DNA of 64,000 nt from Ovis canadensis (lineage: Eukaryota > Chordata > Mammalia > Artiodactyla > Bovidae), in assembly GCF_042477335.2 (NCBI RefSeq), contig NC_091256.1, positions 24,146,501 through 24,210,500 of the forward strand. The letters run 5' to 3'. The notes beneath the pieces were generated by a model, which was not told the origin of the DNA, ran no database searches, and saw only the letters and a list, made by a program, of their open reading frames with translations. This document shows positions 12,474 through 24,950 of the stretch, piece after piece. The number at the start of each line of letters is the position of its first letter. Positions within the stretch are counted from its first letter, which is position 1. The translations under genes were made by a program, and so were the position numbers.

Positions 12474-12690
12474 GGACTTCCCTGCTGTCTCAGGGGTAAA
12501 GAATCTACTTGCAGTGCCAGAGATGCTGGTTCAATTCCTGGGTCAGGAAGATCCCCTAGAGAAAGAAAAGACAACCCACTCCAGTATTCTTGACTGGAAA
12601 TCCAATGGAGAGAGGAGCCTGGTAGGCTACAGTCCATGGGATCTCAGGAGCTGGTCACGACAGGAACTAAACTACCACCACCACCTATAT
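12474..12690 (+). mobile_element. Bov-tA SINE
   Basis: Head (GACTTCCCTGCTGTCTCAGG), body and a tail ending in (ACC)n. It is the third SINE within 660 bp, diverged from its neighbours. Confidence 0.9.
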
Positions 12691-13576
12691 TAGATACTGA
12701 AAACATAAAATACAGATCATTAAGATTTATCCTTTTTCTATTAAAATTGTTTGGAATTGTTTATAGTGGTTTAAAAAAAGCTTGTGAATCTCATCATTTA
12801 GGTATGAAATAAAAATTACTTTTTTCTTAAATTTTAAGCAACATCTATTAATATTTTTTAGATATTCTGTAGTTCAGAAGTATCTTTGTGTACTATTTAA
12901 CCAGGCAGTTAGATTCAGAAACTATTTCTGTACAAACAAAAGTGACAAAATTCTTCTCCTGGTTGAGAATATTGTCATATGTTTCTGAAGTATTATAAAT
13001 ACAAAAAGTGTGATAATGTTATAATATTACCAATTAACTTAAAAAATAAAGTGACATTTTAAATTTAGCTTTGGTCTCCTTTCTGGCCTCCATAATGCCC
13101 TAATTTTTTCTGTTCAGCTTTAGTGTATATTCTTTTAACAGATCTGTAAGAATCAGGAAATAGAAAAAAATACAGACATATGTATATGATCCATAGCAAT
13201 ATAATATATTAAACTATATAATTCACATATATAATATATAACATAAACATGCATTATATATTATATAAATATGGTGATAATTTACATATATGTTATTTGA
13301 AAAATTGGTCCTCTCCTTAAGTAATTTATAGAATAATGGTGGGATAGCCATTAATGTATAATTCCATAAAACATGTATATTGATGCCTTTATATGTGCTA
13401 CTAAATAAATTACCACTGTTCTGAATTTATGTACGAGATCAAAAATGGAATCTGTGATTCAGTCAAGGTACAGGTGAGATCAGAGAACTGAATAAGAGTT
13501 GATTAGACAAAGAGAAAAATAAATTTTATTTATAATGAATGAGGCTATATAGTTAAGGCCTTGACACTTGCAATAT
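12691..13576. other. AT-rich spacer
   Basis: No gene is seen. Dense ATAT-type sequence at 13,185-13,300 contains short palindromes such as TATATTATATA. Confidence 0.6.
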
Positions 13577-13775
13577 TTGGTGGTAAAGACCCCACCTGCC
13601 AATGCAGGAGACCTAAGAGATGCGGGTTAAATCCCTGGGCCAGGAAGATCCCCTGAGAAGGAAATGGTGACCCATGCGAGTACTCTTGCTGGAGAATCCC
13701 ATGGTCAGAGGAGCCTTGTGGGCTATGATCCCTAGGGTGGATACGACTGAAGTGACTTAGGATGGATGGAAAGGA
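13577..13775 (+). mobile_element. Diverged Bov-tA SINE
   Basis: The head is partly lost (GGTGGTAAAGACCCCACCTG). The body shows GGAAGATCCCCTGAGAAGG and ends GGATACGACTGAAGTGACTT. Several small deletions suggest an older copy. Confidence 0.85.
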
Positions 13776-15047
13776 ATTTCAGAGTGGCTGGAATGCTGAG
13801 ATAAGAGGAAGGGAGGAATAAAATGCCATTCATATGAACGGATAAAACTGTAGAGGACATAAAAAGGATATATGCATTTTAAAAATCTTTATCACAATCA
13901 TAATGAAGAATAACTTGATGCATTTTATGGTGGACATGGACAGAGGGCTGCATGAATTTATTCATGTATTTCTGTTTTGTTTACGGTGGAAAATGGACTA
14001 GAGAAAAATCAGATTAAGTTGCTATGGAAACAATCTAAGGAAGAATCAACGCTCGGTTGGGCTAAATGGTGGTAGAGGCAGATAGAAGAACATAAAGTTG
14101 AGTTTTATTTGGGATACAGAGATGGAGCTTCACTGTATATAAGATGTGAGGCATGATCAATGAGTGGATATTAGCAAAGTTTATCTACAAAGATTGTTCA
14201 ACTTATTTTTTTCTCCATAAAATTATCCAGCTCAAAAGCCAACTATGGTTGAATTTAGTAATCAAATGTGTCAGTGCCTTCATAAAGACAGCTGAGTATC
14301 AGAGCAGAAAAACCATATAGCTCTGCTGACTCTTGACTTGAAAGAAATGATCACATACTCATGAGCATTCAATGCAGGTCAGTGACAGTACTTAATTTCT
14401 CATTTAATCTCTGAAAATGCTGTTCTATTATCTATACTTCTTCCCTAGAATGAACCCCCCTCCCACCCTTGAAAACCCCAGCTGAAGACAGTCATCTTCA
14501 AATAGATTTAAGGATGAGTATAAATGGGATGCACTCATCTTTCAACCATCAAATTCTGTTTTCTGCATCTGTAAAGGTTTTCTCTTCTCTCCTGTTTTTA
14601 TAGATGAAAAAAGTGAAGTTAACCTCTCCAATTATCCCCTCTTCTCTTTCCTTATGAATGTCAGTTTTGCATTTATTATTATTCTTTCACATAGCAAATT
14701 TTTTCACCTTCATTAGATCATGCATATTTGCGTAAAGTAACTTTCATCTTTTAAACAGTCTTTCCTTTAACTCTACCTTTTCTCCCAAATATTATTCCTC
14801 TATTCCCTTTCCTAAGCAAATCTCAAAACACTTTTTTACACTCATTGTCTTCACGTTCTCATTTATCAGTTACTCTTTACCCTATTCCAACCTAATGATG
14901 AAAGGGTGATGGTTAAAGAAAACAATGACCTATAAAGTGGCAAAACCAAGAGCCACTTTTCTGTCTTCACTTCATTCAATATCTCCACAATATTTAACAT
15001 CGATGATCACAGTCTCTCTTTATGATATACTTGAATCTCTTTGCTAC
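13776..15047. other. Unassigned DNA, no gene
   Basis: No recognisable repeat or coding frame. A CT-rich stretch at 14,560-14,900 might be ancient LINE sequence but has no firm landmark. Confidence 0.45.
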
Positions 15048-16375
15048 TATGATAGACTCAATAATTGTCCCATCCAAAGATACGTGTATCTCAATCCCAG
15101 GGTTTCTGAATATGTTAAATCACGCAGTAAATATGACATTGTTAATGTGATTAGGATAATGATCTTGCAATGGGTAAATTCTCTTGGATTATCTGAGTAC
15201 AGCTGATATAAACATAAATGTCCTTGTAAGAGATTTTCAGGAGAGTCACAGCAAATGTGACCAGAGAATCAGAGGTGACAGTGACTGGGGACATGAGTCA
15301 ATGATGTAGGAAGCCTCTTGCAGCTAGAAAAGGAAATAACTTCTTACCTTGAAAGCAGCCCTTGCCACCCATTTAATTTTGTTTTCATTCAGTTCATATT
15401 TATTATGTGCTGAGCATGATGCCTGTTATCTGAAATAGATAAATGGTATGGACCCTACTGTAGAGGTGTCACAGCCTACATAGGTTGACAAAGAGGCAAA
15501 TTAGGGTTGCAGTACAGTCAGAACATAGGAAAACACAGGCTCTTATGGAAACACAGAAGAGGTCATGTAAATCAAAAGGGGGCAGGAGGCCCACACAGGT
15601 TTTTCAGGAGAGGTGATGTTTGGACTGATTTTGTAGACAAATAGAAGTTAAGACAACACGCAAGCAAGGGAAAGAACTTTCCAGCTCTGCTCACCCATGT
15701 GAGACTCATCATCTCCAGAAATGTAAAATAATTAATTTGTGTGACTTTAAGGCACTAGTTCAGTTCAGCTCAGTTGCTCAGTTGTGTCTGACTCTTTGTG
15801 ACCCCATGAATCACAGCATGCCAGGCCTCCCTGTCCATCACTAACTCCTGGAGTTCACTCAGACTCATGTCCATCAAGTCGGTGATGCCATCCAGCCATC
15901 TCATCCTCTGTTGTCCCCTTTTCCTCCTGGCCCAAATCCCTCCCAGCATCAGAGTCTTTTCCAATGAGTCAACTCTTTGCATGAGGAGGCCAAAGTATTG
16001 GAGTTTCAGCTTTAATATCATTCCTTCCAAAGAACACCCAGGACTGATCTCCTTCAGAATGGACTGGTTGGATCTCCTTGCAGTCCAAGGGACTCTCAAG
16101 AGTCTTCTCCAAAACCACAGTTCAAAAGCATCAATCCCTCAGTGCTCAGCTTTCTTCACAGTCCAACTCTCACATCCATACATGACCACTGAAAAAACCA
16201 TAGCCTTGACTAGATGGACCTTTGTTGGCAAAGTAATATCTCTGCTTTTCAATATGCTATCTAGGTTGGTCATAACTTTCCTTCCAAGGAGTAAACGTCT
16301 TTTAATTTCATGGCTGCAATCACCATCTGCAGTAAGGCACTAAAGTTATGCTAATTTATTACAAAAACAGTAGGA
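15048..16375 (+). mobile_element. MLT1/MaLR-like LTR, plus strand, split by BovB
   Basis: The 5' part (15,048-15,350) has the typical order of a MaLR LTR: ATTGTCCCATCCAAAGATACG, then a GTGATTAGGAT segment, then TGTCCTTGTAAGAGA. The 3' part resumes at 15,700-15,757 and 16,343-16,375 (AATTTGTGTGACTTTAAGGC, then AGTTATGCTAATTTATTAC). Sequence at 15,360-15,690 between them does not fit and may be another old repeat. Confidence 0.5.
15758..16332 (-). mobile_element. 5'-truncated BovB with perfect 10-bp TSD
   Basis: This is the last 575 bp of BovB, ending in the CAGTTCAG-type repeated 3' terminus without poly(A). It is flanked by TAAGGCACTA at 15,748-15,757 and 16,333-16,342. The MaLR-like sequence is continuous across the gap. 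Confidence 0.95.
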
Positions 16376-16524
16376 AGCTAATGCAGTTGCAATTATGACA
16401 CCTAATATTCTTTTTCAAATAATCACATTGATCAATCTTTTGCCAGTTCTACTACCTCCTCCTGAAATAAATTTTGGGGCTTGGTTTTGAGTCTTTATCT
16501 ATTCACTGTCTATGTGCTTTCCTT

Positions 16525-17372
16525 CAGTACAGTTCAGTTCAGTTGCTCAGTCATGTCCGATTCTTTGTGACCCCATGGACTGTAGCACGCCAGGCTTTCC
16601 TGTCCATCACCAACTCCTGAAACTTGCTCAAACTCATGTCCATTAAGTCTGTGATGCCATGCAACCATCTCATCCTCTGTCATCCCTTTCTCCTCCTGCC
16701 TTCAATCTTTCCCAGCATCAGGGTCTTTTTGAATGAGTCAATTCTTTGCATCAGGTGGCCAAAGTACTGGAGTTTCAGCTTCAGCATCAGTCCTTCCAAT
16801 GAATATTCAGGACCAGTTTCCTTTAGGATTGACTGGTTGGATCTTCTTGCAGTCCAAGGGACTCTTAAGAGTCTTCTCCAACACCACATTTCAAAAACAT
16901 CAGTTCCTTGGTGCTCAGCTTTCTTTATAGTCCAACTCTTACATCCATACTTGACTACTGGAAAAGCCATAGCTTTGACTAGATGGACCTTTGCTTGCAA
17001 TGTAATATCTTTTCATTAATATGCTATCTAGGTTAGCCATAGCTTTTCTTCCAAGGAGCAAACATCTTTTAATTTCATGGCTGCAGTCACCTTCTGCAGT
17101 GATGTTGGTGCCCAAGGAAATAAAGTCTGTCACTGTTTCCATTGCTTCCCCATCTATTTGCCTATTTGCCATGAAGTGGTGGGACCAAATGCCATGATCT
17201 TAGTTTTTTAAATATTGAGTTTTAAGCCAGGTTTCCCCCCCTCCCCCACTCTCCTCTTTCACTTTCACCAAGAGGCTCTTTAGTTCCTCTTCACTTGCTG
17301 CCATAAGGGTGGTGTCATCTGCATACCTGAGGGTATTGATATTTCTCCCGGCAATCTTGATTCCAGCTTGTG
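16525..17372 (-). mobile_element. 5'-truncated BovB, about 850 bp
   Basis: The 3' half from the RT catalytic region to the CAGTTCAG terminus. Antisense decoding gives the RT box in the context NTLRYADDTTLMAASEEEL (YADD at 17,314-17,325), so the box is intact in a truncated copy. It lies only about 190 bp from the previous BovB in the same orientation. Confidence 0.93.
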
Positions 17373-17559
17373 CTGTATAGTGTTTCTGTGACTTTAAATA
17401 CATTCTACATGTGGATGACTCTCCATCAGCAGCCTCTCATTTAATCTTGAGACTGAACTCAAACTGATTACTTCAAGTTTCTATGTTCAACAGGTTCATC
17501 AAAGTCTCCATGGCCAATATGAAAGTAGCTTAACTTTCTCTCTCCTTGTAAATGGCACT

Positions 17560-18135
17560 AACATCTTTCCACATACTCATGACAATTCTCTAGTTATTAG
17601 CCTACATGCAATTTGAAATCAAATATCCTACCAAAATATATCCAAATCTGTCAAAATTCTCCATTTCTTCTACCACCAGTTGAGTGTTAGTTGCTCAGTT
17701 GTATTGGACTCTTTGCAGCACCATGGACTGCAGCCTGTCAGTCTCCTCTGTCCATGGGATTCTCCTGGTAGGAATACTGGAGTGGGTGGGCAGTCCCTTC
17801 TCCAAGGGATCGTCTCAACCTGGGATTGAATTGGGAAGCTCCTGCATTGCAGGCAGATACTTTATGATCTGAGTCACCAGAGAAACCCACCATTCTTACT
17901 GCAATTAAAAAGCTCTCATCCCAATTATGAAATTTTTTGCATTTTTCTTTTTTCCTTATTTTTTTCTGCAATCCAGTTGTCACAAAGGGATTTTAAAGAT
18001 TAAACAGAATGATTTTACTTCTAGAATGAAACCCTTTCATTGTTTTCTATTTACCTCATCATTAAACCAAATCTTTTCACTATTGCCTATAAGGTCCTAC
18101 AAAGTTTCACTTTAAACACTGAATGACAAGATTGT
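17560..18135 (+). mobile_element. L2 (LINE2) fragment, split by a SINE
   Basis: Pieces at 17,600-17,680 (CCTACCAAAATATATCC) and 17,990-18,115 (AACCCTTTCATTG, CCTATAAGGTCCTACAAAG) follow the order of the mammalian L2 3' region. It is strongly decayed. Confidence 0.5.
17683..17888 (-). mobile_element. Bov-tA SINE
   Basis: Antisense full-length copy from GTTGCTCAGTTG to the head complement GAGTCACCAGAG. It is fairly diverged. Confidence 0.88.
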
Positions 18136-20114
18136 AGAAGATGATACTGGAAATGTAGGCATCACATGAGGGGTCCTTGATACCTTATTAAAGAATTTGA
18201 GCTTTTATCTTGTGGTTGAAAATTTAGTCATAAAAGAACTTAACAGAACTGATGTCAGATTCGCCTTTTTGAATGACTGTGATGTTGATAAGGAGAATTA
18301 CTGAAATGAGAAAATATTAATATACAAATTCCATGGAACCTGATGGGGACAGTGGGACCAACAGGTGGAAGCTTATAGATGCCCAGTGAGCTCAACCACT
18401 TTCTTGTCCTAATATTTTTCCTCAAAGTTATATGGTCCTCTTATTTGTACACCTGGAAATTTAGAGTTCAAAATAACCCTAGTGGTAACTAGATGATACA
18501 TTTATTTTATAAATGAGAAAACTAGATACTGAGGATTTAGAAGGCATTCCTGAAACTGTGCACCTACAGTAAAGACAGGTGCAATTTTGCATTTGTAACA
18601 TGTATATGTATAATTTTATATGTCTATAATTTTATTGCTCATTAGAGTATATAAGACTCATTTATGTTTCATAAAATATTTTTTAACATCCTGAGATAAC
18701 AACTAAGCAGTTATTATTTTCCTAATTATTAGGAGAGGTAAGTAAAGTCAAGAGTCTTGCCTAAGTGATTAAGCAAATAGCAGAAGTAAAAAACTAGATT
18801 TAGCCTTCCAGATTATTATTCTTTTTCATTTTCTACAGTACTGTGTGACAAGTGCTACCAGACTCCAAATATCAGATGTGATTTCAGTCTCCTTCTCAAC
18901 CTTAGAAGGAACCCCAAACATCTCAAGAAACACACCCTAATAATAGGACGGAAAGAACTAGGCTCATTAACTCATGTTTTACTGATGTGGAAGCATATTT
19001 TGCATTACAATTAAACTCAAATGTCACTACTTCATTTAACATTTTCTCTTCAGGCAGGAAATTTAAATGTCTATTAATGATATAATAAAAAAGAACAATT
19101 GCTTTTATGTTTAATAAGTACTATCTATAATATTTTATTTATATAGTATTATGCTTTCCATTTTAAGCTCTCAGATATAAAATAATTCTCATTTATATTA
19201 GTATTCCTCAGATAGTCTTTTAAGAGAGGAGTCCTAGGGAGGTTGGAATCAGTCCTCAGATCTTGAATACCAAGTAGAGTCAGTGCAGCAGTGCTCACAT
19301 CAGCTGCTTTAAACTGGCTTAGCAGTCAAATACCTGATTAGCATTGTGGGTATTTAGGAGAGTTTGTTTCTCTGCCTTCTAAGGAAAAAAAAATGTTCCT
19401 TGTTCATTTATTCAGGATTATTTATTCAGAAGCAGTTAATCATAGTGAGCTGGAACAAAGATTCTCTCAAAACCTCTTCTGCAGCTTTCTAGACACATAA
19501 CGCTAAATAAGTATTTGTGTGACTCAGTTTTCTCATCTCGAACCCTGCTTTTGGGGCAGTTGTATTAAATGAACAAGCAGATTTTATAGGACATTTAACA
19601 TGAAAATATGGATTTGTAAAGCACCCAGGAAATATGCTAGCCATATTATCTTTTGTAAAAGAATTAAAGCGGACATAATAGAGGTGTGACCCTCCCCTTT
19701 TTCCACAAGCCAAGCCCTCTTTTTGTTTGTCTGGTGTTTTGCTACCTGTCCCTCCCTGAACCTTGAGGAAAAGACAAACTACAAGGCTTATAAAAACAGC
19801 TCTCAAAGGAACTGTTTCCGGATGGCACCAATAATCCCAGGCACGCACAGGGCACAAAGCAATCTGAACATTTCTAGCACTTACAGACAAGGGACACTGC
19901 AGCCTGCTTCAAACCATAATGAAACATATTCTCACTTTCTTGCCCAATAAAACTTCAAACATGCTTTGCCTCAGGAAATTACCTGGTCTTTTCCTGCTTT
20001 TTGATGTATATCAGGTCAATTACCCATTAAGCTCAATTTGAGTAACAGAAGATATCTTTCTTCTTGACACCTTCCATGAGAAAGTACACTAAAAGTAGGC
20101 ATTTCAGTTATTTT
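18136..20114. other. Mostly unassigned DNA with ancient repeat traces
   Basis: Sequence at 18,480-18,600 and 18,700-18,830 (TTTATAAATGAGAAAACTAG; GAGTCTTGCCTAAGTGATTAAG) has the look of very old MIR/L2-type repeats. The rest is unassigned. A TATAAAA string occurs at about 19,788 in non-repeat sequence, but no exon follows from it. A 133-codon minus frame at 19,489-19,890 shows no domain. Confidence 0.4.
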
Positions 20115-20190
20115 CCTCACTGTTATACCCCCAGACCCTGGAACACTGGTTAGCATGCAGAATATGCTCACTTTTTGTTCATTGAATGAA
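20115..20190 (+). mobile_element. L2 3'-end fragment
   Basis: CCTCACTGTTATACCCCCAG followed by CTGGAACACTGG and GTTCATTGAATGAAGG is the typical L2 3' terminus, decayed. Confidence 0.6.
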
Positions 20191-20368
20191 GGGACGAGTA
20201 TCTACATTGTGTCAGGAAATTAGGCAGTCAGTGGTGATATAATAATCAACAGGGCTAATAAAACCTTTCCCTCAAGGATTTTACCTCTAGTCACGTAGAC
20301 AAACAAATAAACAACCAATTGCTGGCCCTACTGGTAAGAGCTTCAGCTGAGATCATCCACCATTAGGG

Positions 20369-20420
20369 GTGTGTGTGTGTGTGTGTGTGAGTGAGTGAGT
20401 GAGAGAAAGAGGGAGGGAGA
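20369..20420 (+). repeat. (GT)n then (GAGT)n microsatellite
   Basis: An uninterrupted GT run of about 20 bases passes into GAGT units and then a GA-rich tract. The compound form suggests it could be polymorphic. Confidence 0.95.
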
Positions 20421-21232
20421 TTGTAAAGTATACTCACTGCCTAAGGATGCTGTCCACTGCCCAAGTCACATGCCCACAAGAGTTTGATTATGTAGGAGAC
20501 ATCATTATAAAATCTCACAAGCATATCATATGAGCTTATATGGAATTCTGGAAGACATCACATCCTAGAAGGGATACAAATAAAAAACATACACAGGAAT
20601 AGCATACAAGAACCATTAACAAACGCTTTGAATGTGAAGCATGAGTAGTAATCAAAGAACAAAGAGATGAACCAAAAGAAAGATATTCCAAGCAGGTGCA
20701 GTAATAACATGGCAAATAAAGTTTATCATCTCTTTTCCACCACTTAGCTGGATTTTCTTGAAACAGCAGAGAGATTGGAAGATCACATTCAGTTGACAGA
20801 AAATAGACCATGTATAATGAGGGAGAGAGAGGAGGTGAGAGGTAAGAAGCTTCTAGAACTTAATGCATTATATTACATGTTAAGTAATTCAGGCTTAAAG
20901 TTCATTGCAAAATGCAAAACAAAAATCCAAAACAAAAAGAGCACAAAAAACTGAATATTCAAAGGTGCACCATTGTTGGATTTTTTTCTTTTGAAAACTA
21001 ATCAGGGCTGCAGTGCAGAAAATGGATTTTAATTGGAAAAACCTGAGGCAAAGAGAACGATTAGGAAGTTTGTGAAAAATTCATGATGCTGAAATAGAAT
21101 AGAAATTTAAATGAAAGAGAGGGAATGGGTGGATTCAAGAGTTATTTAGGAGATACAATTGACAAAAAGCTTTTAAAACATTTTGACCACTGGCTAAAAT
21201 AGAAAATATGTTTAGCATCACTTGTCATAATA
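20421..21232. other. Unassigned DNA
   Basis: No gene or clear repeat. A 91-codon minus frame at 20,536-20,811 has no recognisable features. Confidence 0.45.
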
Positions 21233-21282
21233 CCCACACACACACTCTCACACACTCACACACACACACACCCACACACGTA
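21233..21282 (+). repeat. Imperfect (CA)n microsatellite
   Basis: CACACA runs are interrupted by CTCT and CCC. Confidence 0.93.
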
Positions 21283-21367
21283 TATCTGAAAAGTGTGGTT
21301 TCAGAGAATACTATGCACTATTGATTCTGACATTTGCTGTTTTATTTTTTATTAAAAACATTGTTTT

Positions 21368-21432
21368 ATGTTGACGTATGGCAGAAACCAACACAATATT
21401 GGAAAACAACTATACTTCAATTAAAATAAATA
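21368..21432 (+). mobile_element. L1 3'-tail fragment
   Basis: The last about 65 bp of an L1 3'UTR (GGCAGAAACCAACACAATAT, then TTCAATTAAAATAAATAAAC). It matches the tail of the L1 at 63,331-63,633. It is an extreme 5' truncation. Confidence 0.8.
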
Positions 21433-22059
21433 AACAAGAAACATATTATTTTATAAATTAACAAGACCAATCTTTTTTAATGTTAAGCAACATTAAATTA
21501 GGGCATGGTCTGTGTTGGCCAGGGGAAAATTGGTTTCAAAAGGCTGAAAACAGTGGAGTAGAGAGGGTTTTAGGGATGGTTCCATTTTTGTTAATGTAAA
21601 CTGAAACAGTAGCACTAAAGAGAGGGATTTTCAAATGATAAAACAGGGGGGCACATGCCATGAAAGACCACTAGAGGAGATGACTTGAAAACAAGAGGAG
21701 TGTCCCTAGTAGTGCCCTATGAACTTTAAGGCCAGAGCCTTTAGTTGTTCCCACAAAGTTCTATTCAACCTCTTTTCTTTCTTACAAACTAATTCTAGAC
21801 ACTTAGTCCTTTGTAGTTATCCTTTGGGTCATATAGCACAGAGAAGGTCACTAAGCAGAGATGTCAAAATTATTGATTGGCTCATTTGTCATCCTACTTG
21901 TCAACTACCTATAGGTATCTGTGTATGATATATCCAATATAATCACATATATCAATTATATAAATGCAAATTTGTATATATATCCATCTATCATATGTAC
22001 ATATATCTATATCAGTATCTTGTATTTATTAACTGATCTTATTTTTAGCATAAGATTTT
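21433..22059. other. Unassigned DNA
   Basis: No gene seen. A short imperfect ATAT/ATCTAT block lies near 21,925-22,015. Confidence 0.45.
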
Positions 22060-22462
22060 TTTTAAACAAAGATTTTAGGTTTTTAGGATAGTTTTAGGTT
22101 CACAGCAAACTTGAGAAGAAGTTGCAGAGATTTCCCATATACCCCCCTACCCCTACACATGCACAGTCTCCCCCATTATCAACACCCCCAACAGTTGCTA
22201 CATTTGCTATAGTAGATGAACCTATGGTTACACATCATAATCACCCAGAGTCCTTAGTTTACATTATGGTTCAGTCTTGGTGTAGTACATTTGATGTGTT
22301 TGGACAAATGTATAATGACATGTATCCACCATTACAGTATCACACAGAATGTTTCCACTGCCCTAAAAAATCCTCTGTGTTCCACCTGCTTATTCACTCT
22401 TCTACTATACCTCACATCTTCTGGCGACTACTGATCTTTTTACTGTGTCCATAGTTTTGCCA

Positions 22463-22915
22463 TTTTTCAGTTCAATTCAGTTGCTCTGTCATGTTTGACT
22501 CTTTGTGACCCCATGGACTGCAACACACAAGACTTCCCTGTCCTTCACCAATGGCTGGAGCTTGCTCAGACTCATGTCCATCGAGTCAGTGATGCCATCC
22601 AACCATCTCATTCTCTGTCTTCCCTTTTTCCTCCTACCTTCAATCTTTCCAAGTATGAGGGTTTTTTCCAGTGAGACAGTTCTTTGCATTAGGTGGCCAA
22701 AGTATTGGAGCTTCAGTTTCAGCATCAGTCCTTCCAGTGAATATTCAGGACTGATTTCCTTCAGGATTGACTGGTTTGATCTCCTTGAAGTCCAAAGGAC
22801 TCTCAAGAGTCTTCTCCAACCCCACAGTTCAAAAGCATCAATTCTTCGGCACTCAGCTTTCTTTATAGTCCAACTCTCACATCTATATATGACTACTGGA
22901 AAAAACATAGCTTAG
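22463..22915 (-). mobile_element. 5'-truncated BovB in old L1
   Basis: The 3'-terminal 450 bp of BovB. The L1 sequence CATAGTTTTGCC resumes as TTGCCTTTTCTAGAATG on the other side, with an imperfect target duplication of roughly 16 bp around GCC. The C-terminal frame (22,489-22,908) is open for 139 codons, but only as a tail. Confidence 0.92.
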
Positions 22916-23250
22916 ACAGACATTTGTTGCCTTTTCTAGAATGTCTCATCGTTGGAATCATACAATAACTAGTCTTTACAAATATGACTTCCTTCACTTA
23001 GAGTTCCTTCATGTCTTTTAATTGCTGTATGACTCATTTTTTCATTTTCTTTTCTTCCTCCCTTGATCTCTTCATAATATTCCAGTGCCTGAATTTATCA
23101 CAGTTCACTTTTCTATTCACCCACTGAAGGACCTTGTGGTTGTTTCTAAGTTTTGGCAATTATGAAGAAACCTGCTATAAACATCTGCATGCAGGAGTTT
23201 GTGTGGACATATATTTTAACTCCTTTGGAATGTGATACGTAGGCTATGCG

Positions 23251-23470
23251 GCAAAGTGAAAGTGAAAGTGAAGTCGCTCAGTCATGTCCGACTCTTTGCG
23301 ACCTCACGAACTGTAGCCTATCAGGCTCCTCCGTCCGTGGGATATTCCAGGCAAGAGTGCTGGAGTGGGTTGCCATTTCCTTCTCCAGGGGATCGTCCCA
23401 ACCCAGGAATCGAACCTGGGTCTCCCGCATTACAGGCAGACGCTTTACCGCCTGAGCCACCAGGGAAGCC
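23251..23470 (-). mobile_element. Bov-tA SINE, well preserved
   Basis: A full antisense copy from the AAAGTGAAAGTGAAGTCGCT tail side to the head complement CCTGAGCCACCAGGGAAGCC. It is among the least diverged SINEs in the window, so probably among the youngest. Confidence 0.95.
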
Positions 23471-24645
23471 CAGGGTGTATGGCAAGAGCATGTATAATTT
23501 TGTAAGAAACCTCAAAACTGTCTTCCAAAGTGGCTGTACCGTTTTGCATTCCCACCTTGTTTTACACCCTCACGAGCATTTTGTGGTGTCAGTGTTTTTG
23601 ATTTTTAGCCATTCTCAAACATGTAGAGTGGTATTTCGTTGTTTTAATTTGCATTTCCCTGATGACATACAATGTAGAGCATCTTTTCATATTTTTATTT
23701 GCAATCTGTATATCTTTTTTTAACGTGTCCAAGTCTTCAGCCAATTTTTAAGTGGGTTTTTTATCTCCTTATTTTCAAGTTTTAAGACTTCTTTATATAT
23801 TTTGGAGAATGATCCTGTATCAGATGTATCTCTTGTAAATATTTTTCCCAGTCTGTGACTTGTCTTCTCATTCCCTTTTGCAAAGCAGAAGTTCCTGATT
23901 TTAATAAAGTTCAGCTAATTAATTACTTCTTTCATGAATCACGGCTACTATGTTGTATCTAAATATTTATCACAAAAATCTGTGGTCATCTAGATTTTGT
24001 CCTTTGTTATCATATAAGAGTTTTATAATTTTATGTTTCACATTTAAGTTTGTGATTCATTGTGAATCTTTGTGAAGCCTGTAAATCTATGTCTAAGTTC
24101 ATATGTATGTGTGTATAGTCATATGCATGTCACCATTTTCAACAAATGGTGATAGAAAAACTGTCTTTGTCCCATAAAGGCTTTGTTCTGTCTTTATTCA
24201 TTTGTCAAAGATCAGTTGACTGTATACATGGATGTCCATTTCTGGGTTCTCTATTCTGTTCCTTTGATCAATTTGTCTAACTTTTGGCCAATATCACTCT
24301 CTTGATTACTATAGCTCTATGATAAGTCTGAAAGTTGGATAGTGTTAGTCTTCAAACTTTGTTTTATTTTTCAATACTGTGCTGGTTATTCTGGCTATTT
24401 TGCTTTTCCATATAAACTTCAGAATCATTTTGTTGCTATTCACAAAATAACTTGCTTGGAGTTTGATTGAGATTGCATTGAATGTGTGGATCAAGTTAGA
24501 ATGAAGTGACATCCTGAAAATACTGAATCCTGCTGTCCATGAGAATGAAATTTCTCTCCATTTTTTGGGTTCACTTTTATTTCATTCATTAGTTTTATAT
24601 TTTTTCTCATGTAAAACTTGTATATATTTAGTCAGATTTACATTC

Positions 24646-24950
24646 TGAAGGAGATCAACCCTGGGATTTCTTTGGAAGGGATGATGCTAAAGCTGAAGCT
24701 CCAGTACTTTGGACACCTCATGCAAAGAGTTGACTCATTGGAAAAGACTCTGATGCTGGGAGAGATTAGGGGCAGGAGGAGAAGCGAACGACCCAGGATG
24801 AGATGGCTGGATGGCATCACAGACTTGATGGACGTGAGTCTGAGTGAACTCCGGGAGATGGTGATGGTCAGGGAGGCCTGGCGTGCTGCGATTCATGGAG
24901 TCGCAAAGAGTCGGACATGACTGAGCGACTGAACTGAACTGACTGACTGA
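24646..24950 (+). mobile_element. 5'-truncated BovB, plus strand
   Basis: The last 305 bp in sense orientation, ending GACTGAACTGAACTGACTGA. Its 100-codon frame encodes the C-terminal tail ([19 protein letters not shown]). It lies in the same old L1 as the oppositely oriented BovB at 22,463. Confidence 0.93.

Noticed and set aside
19489..19890. 133-codon minus frame near a TATAAAA string
   Set aside because: No recognisable domain, and no splice or poly(A) context that I can support.
20369..21282. Regularly repeated short units that might suggest a CRISPR or satellite array
   Set aside because: They are simple GT, GAGT and CA microsatellites without spacers.
22505..22915. 136-codon plus frame (and similar plus frames at 4177, 15867, 16624, 34827)
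   Set aside because: These are antisense shadows of the BovB 3' region. The same peptide pattern recurs wherever a BovB 3' end lies in the same orientation.
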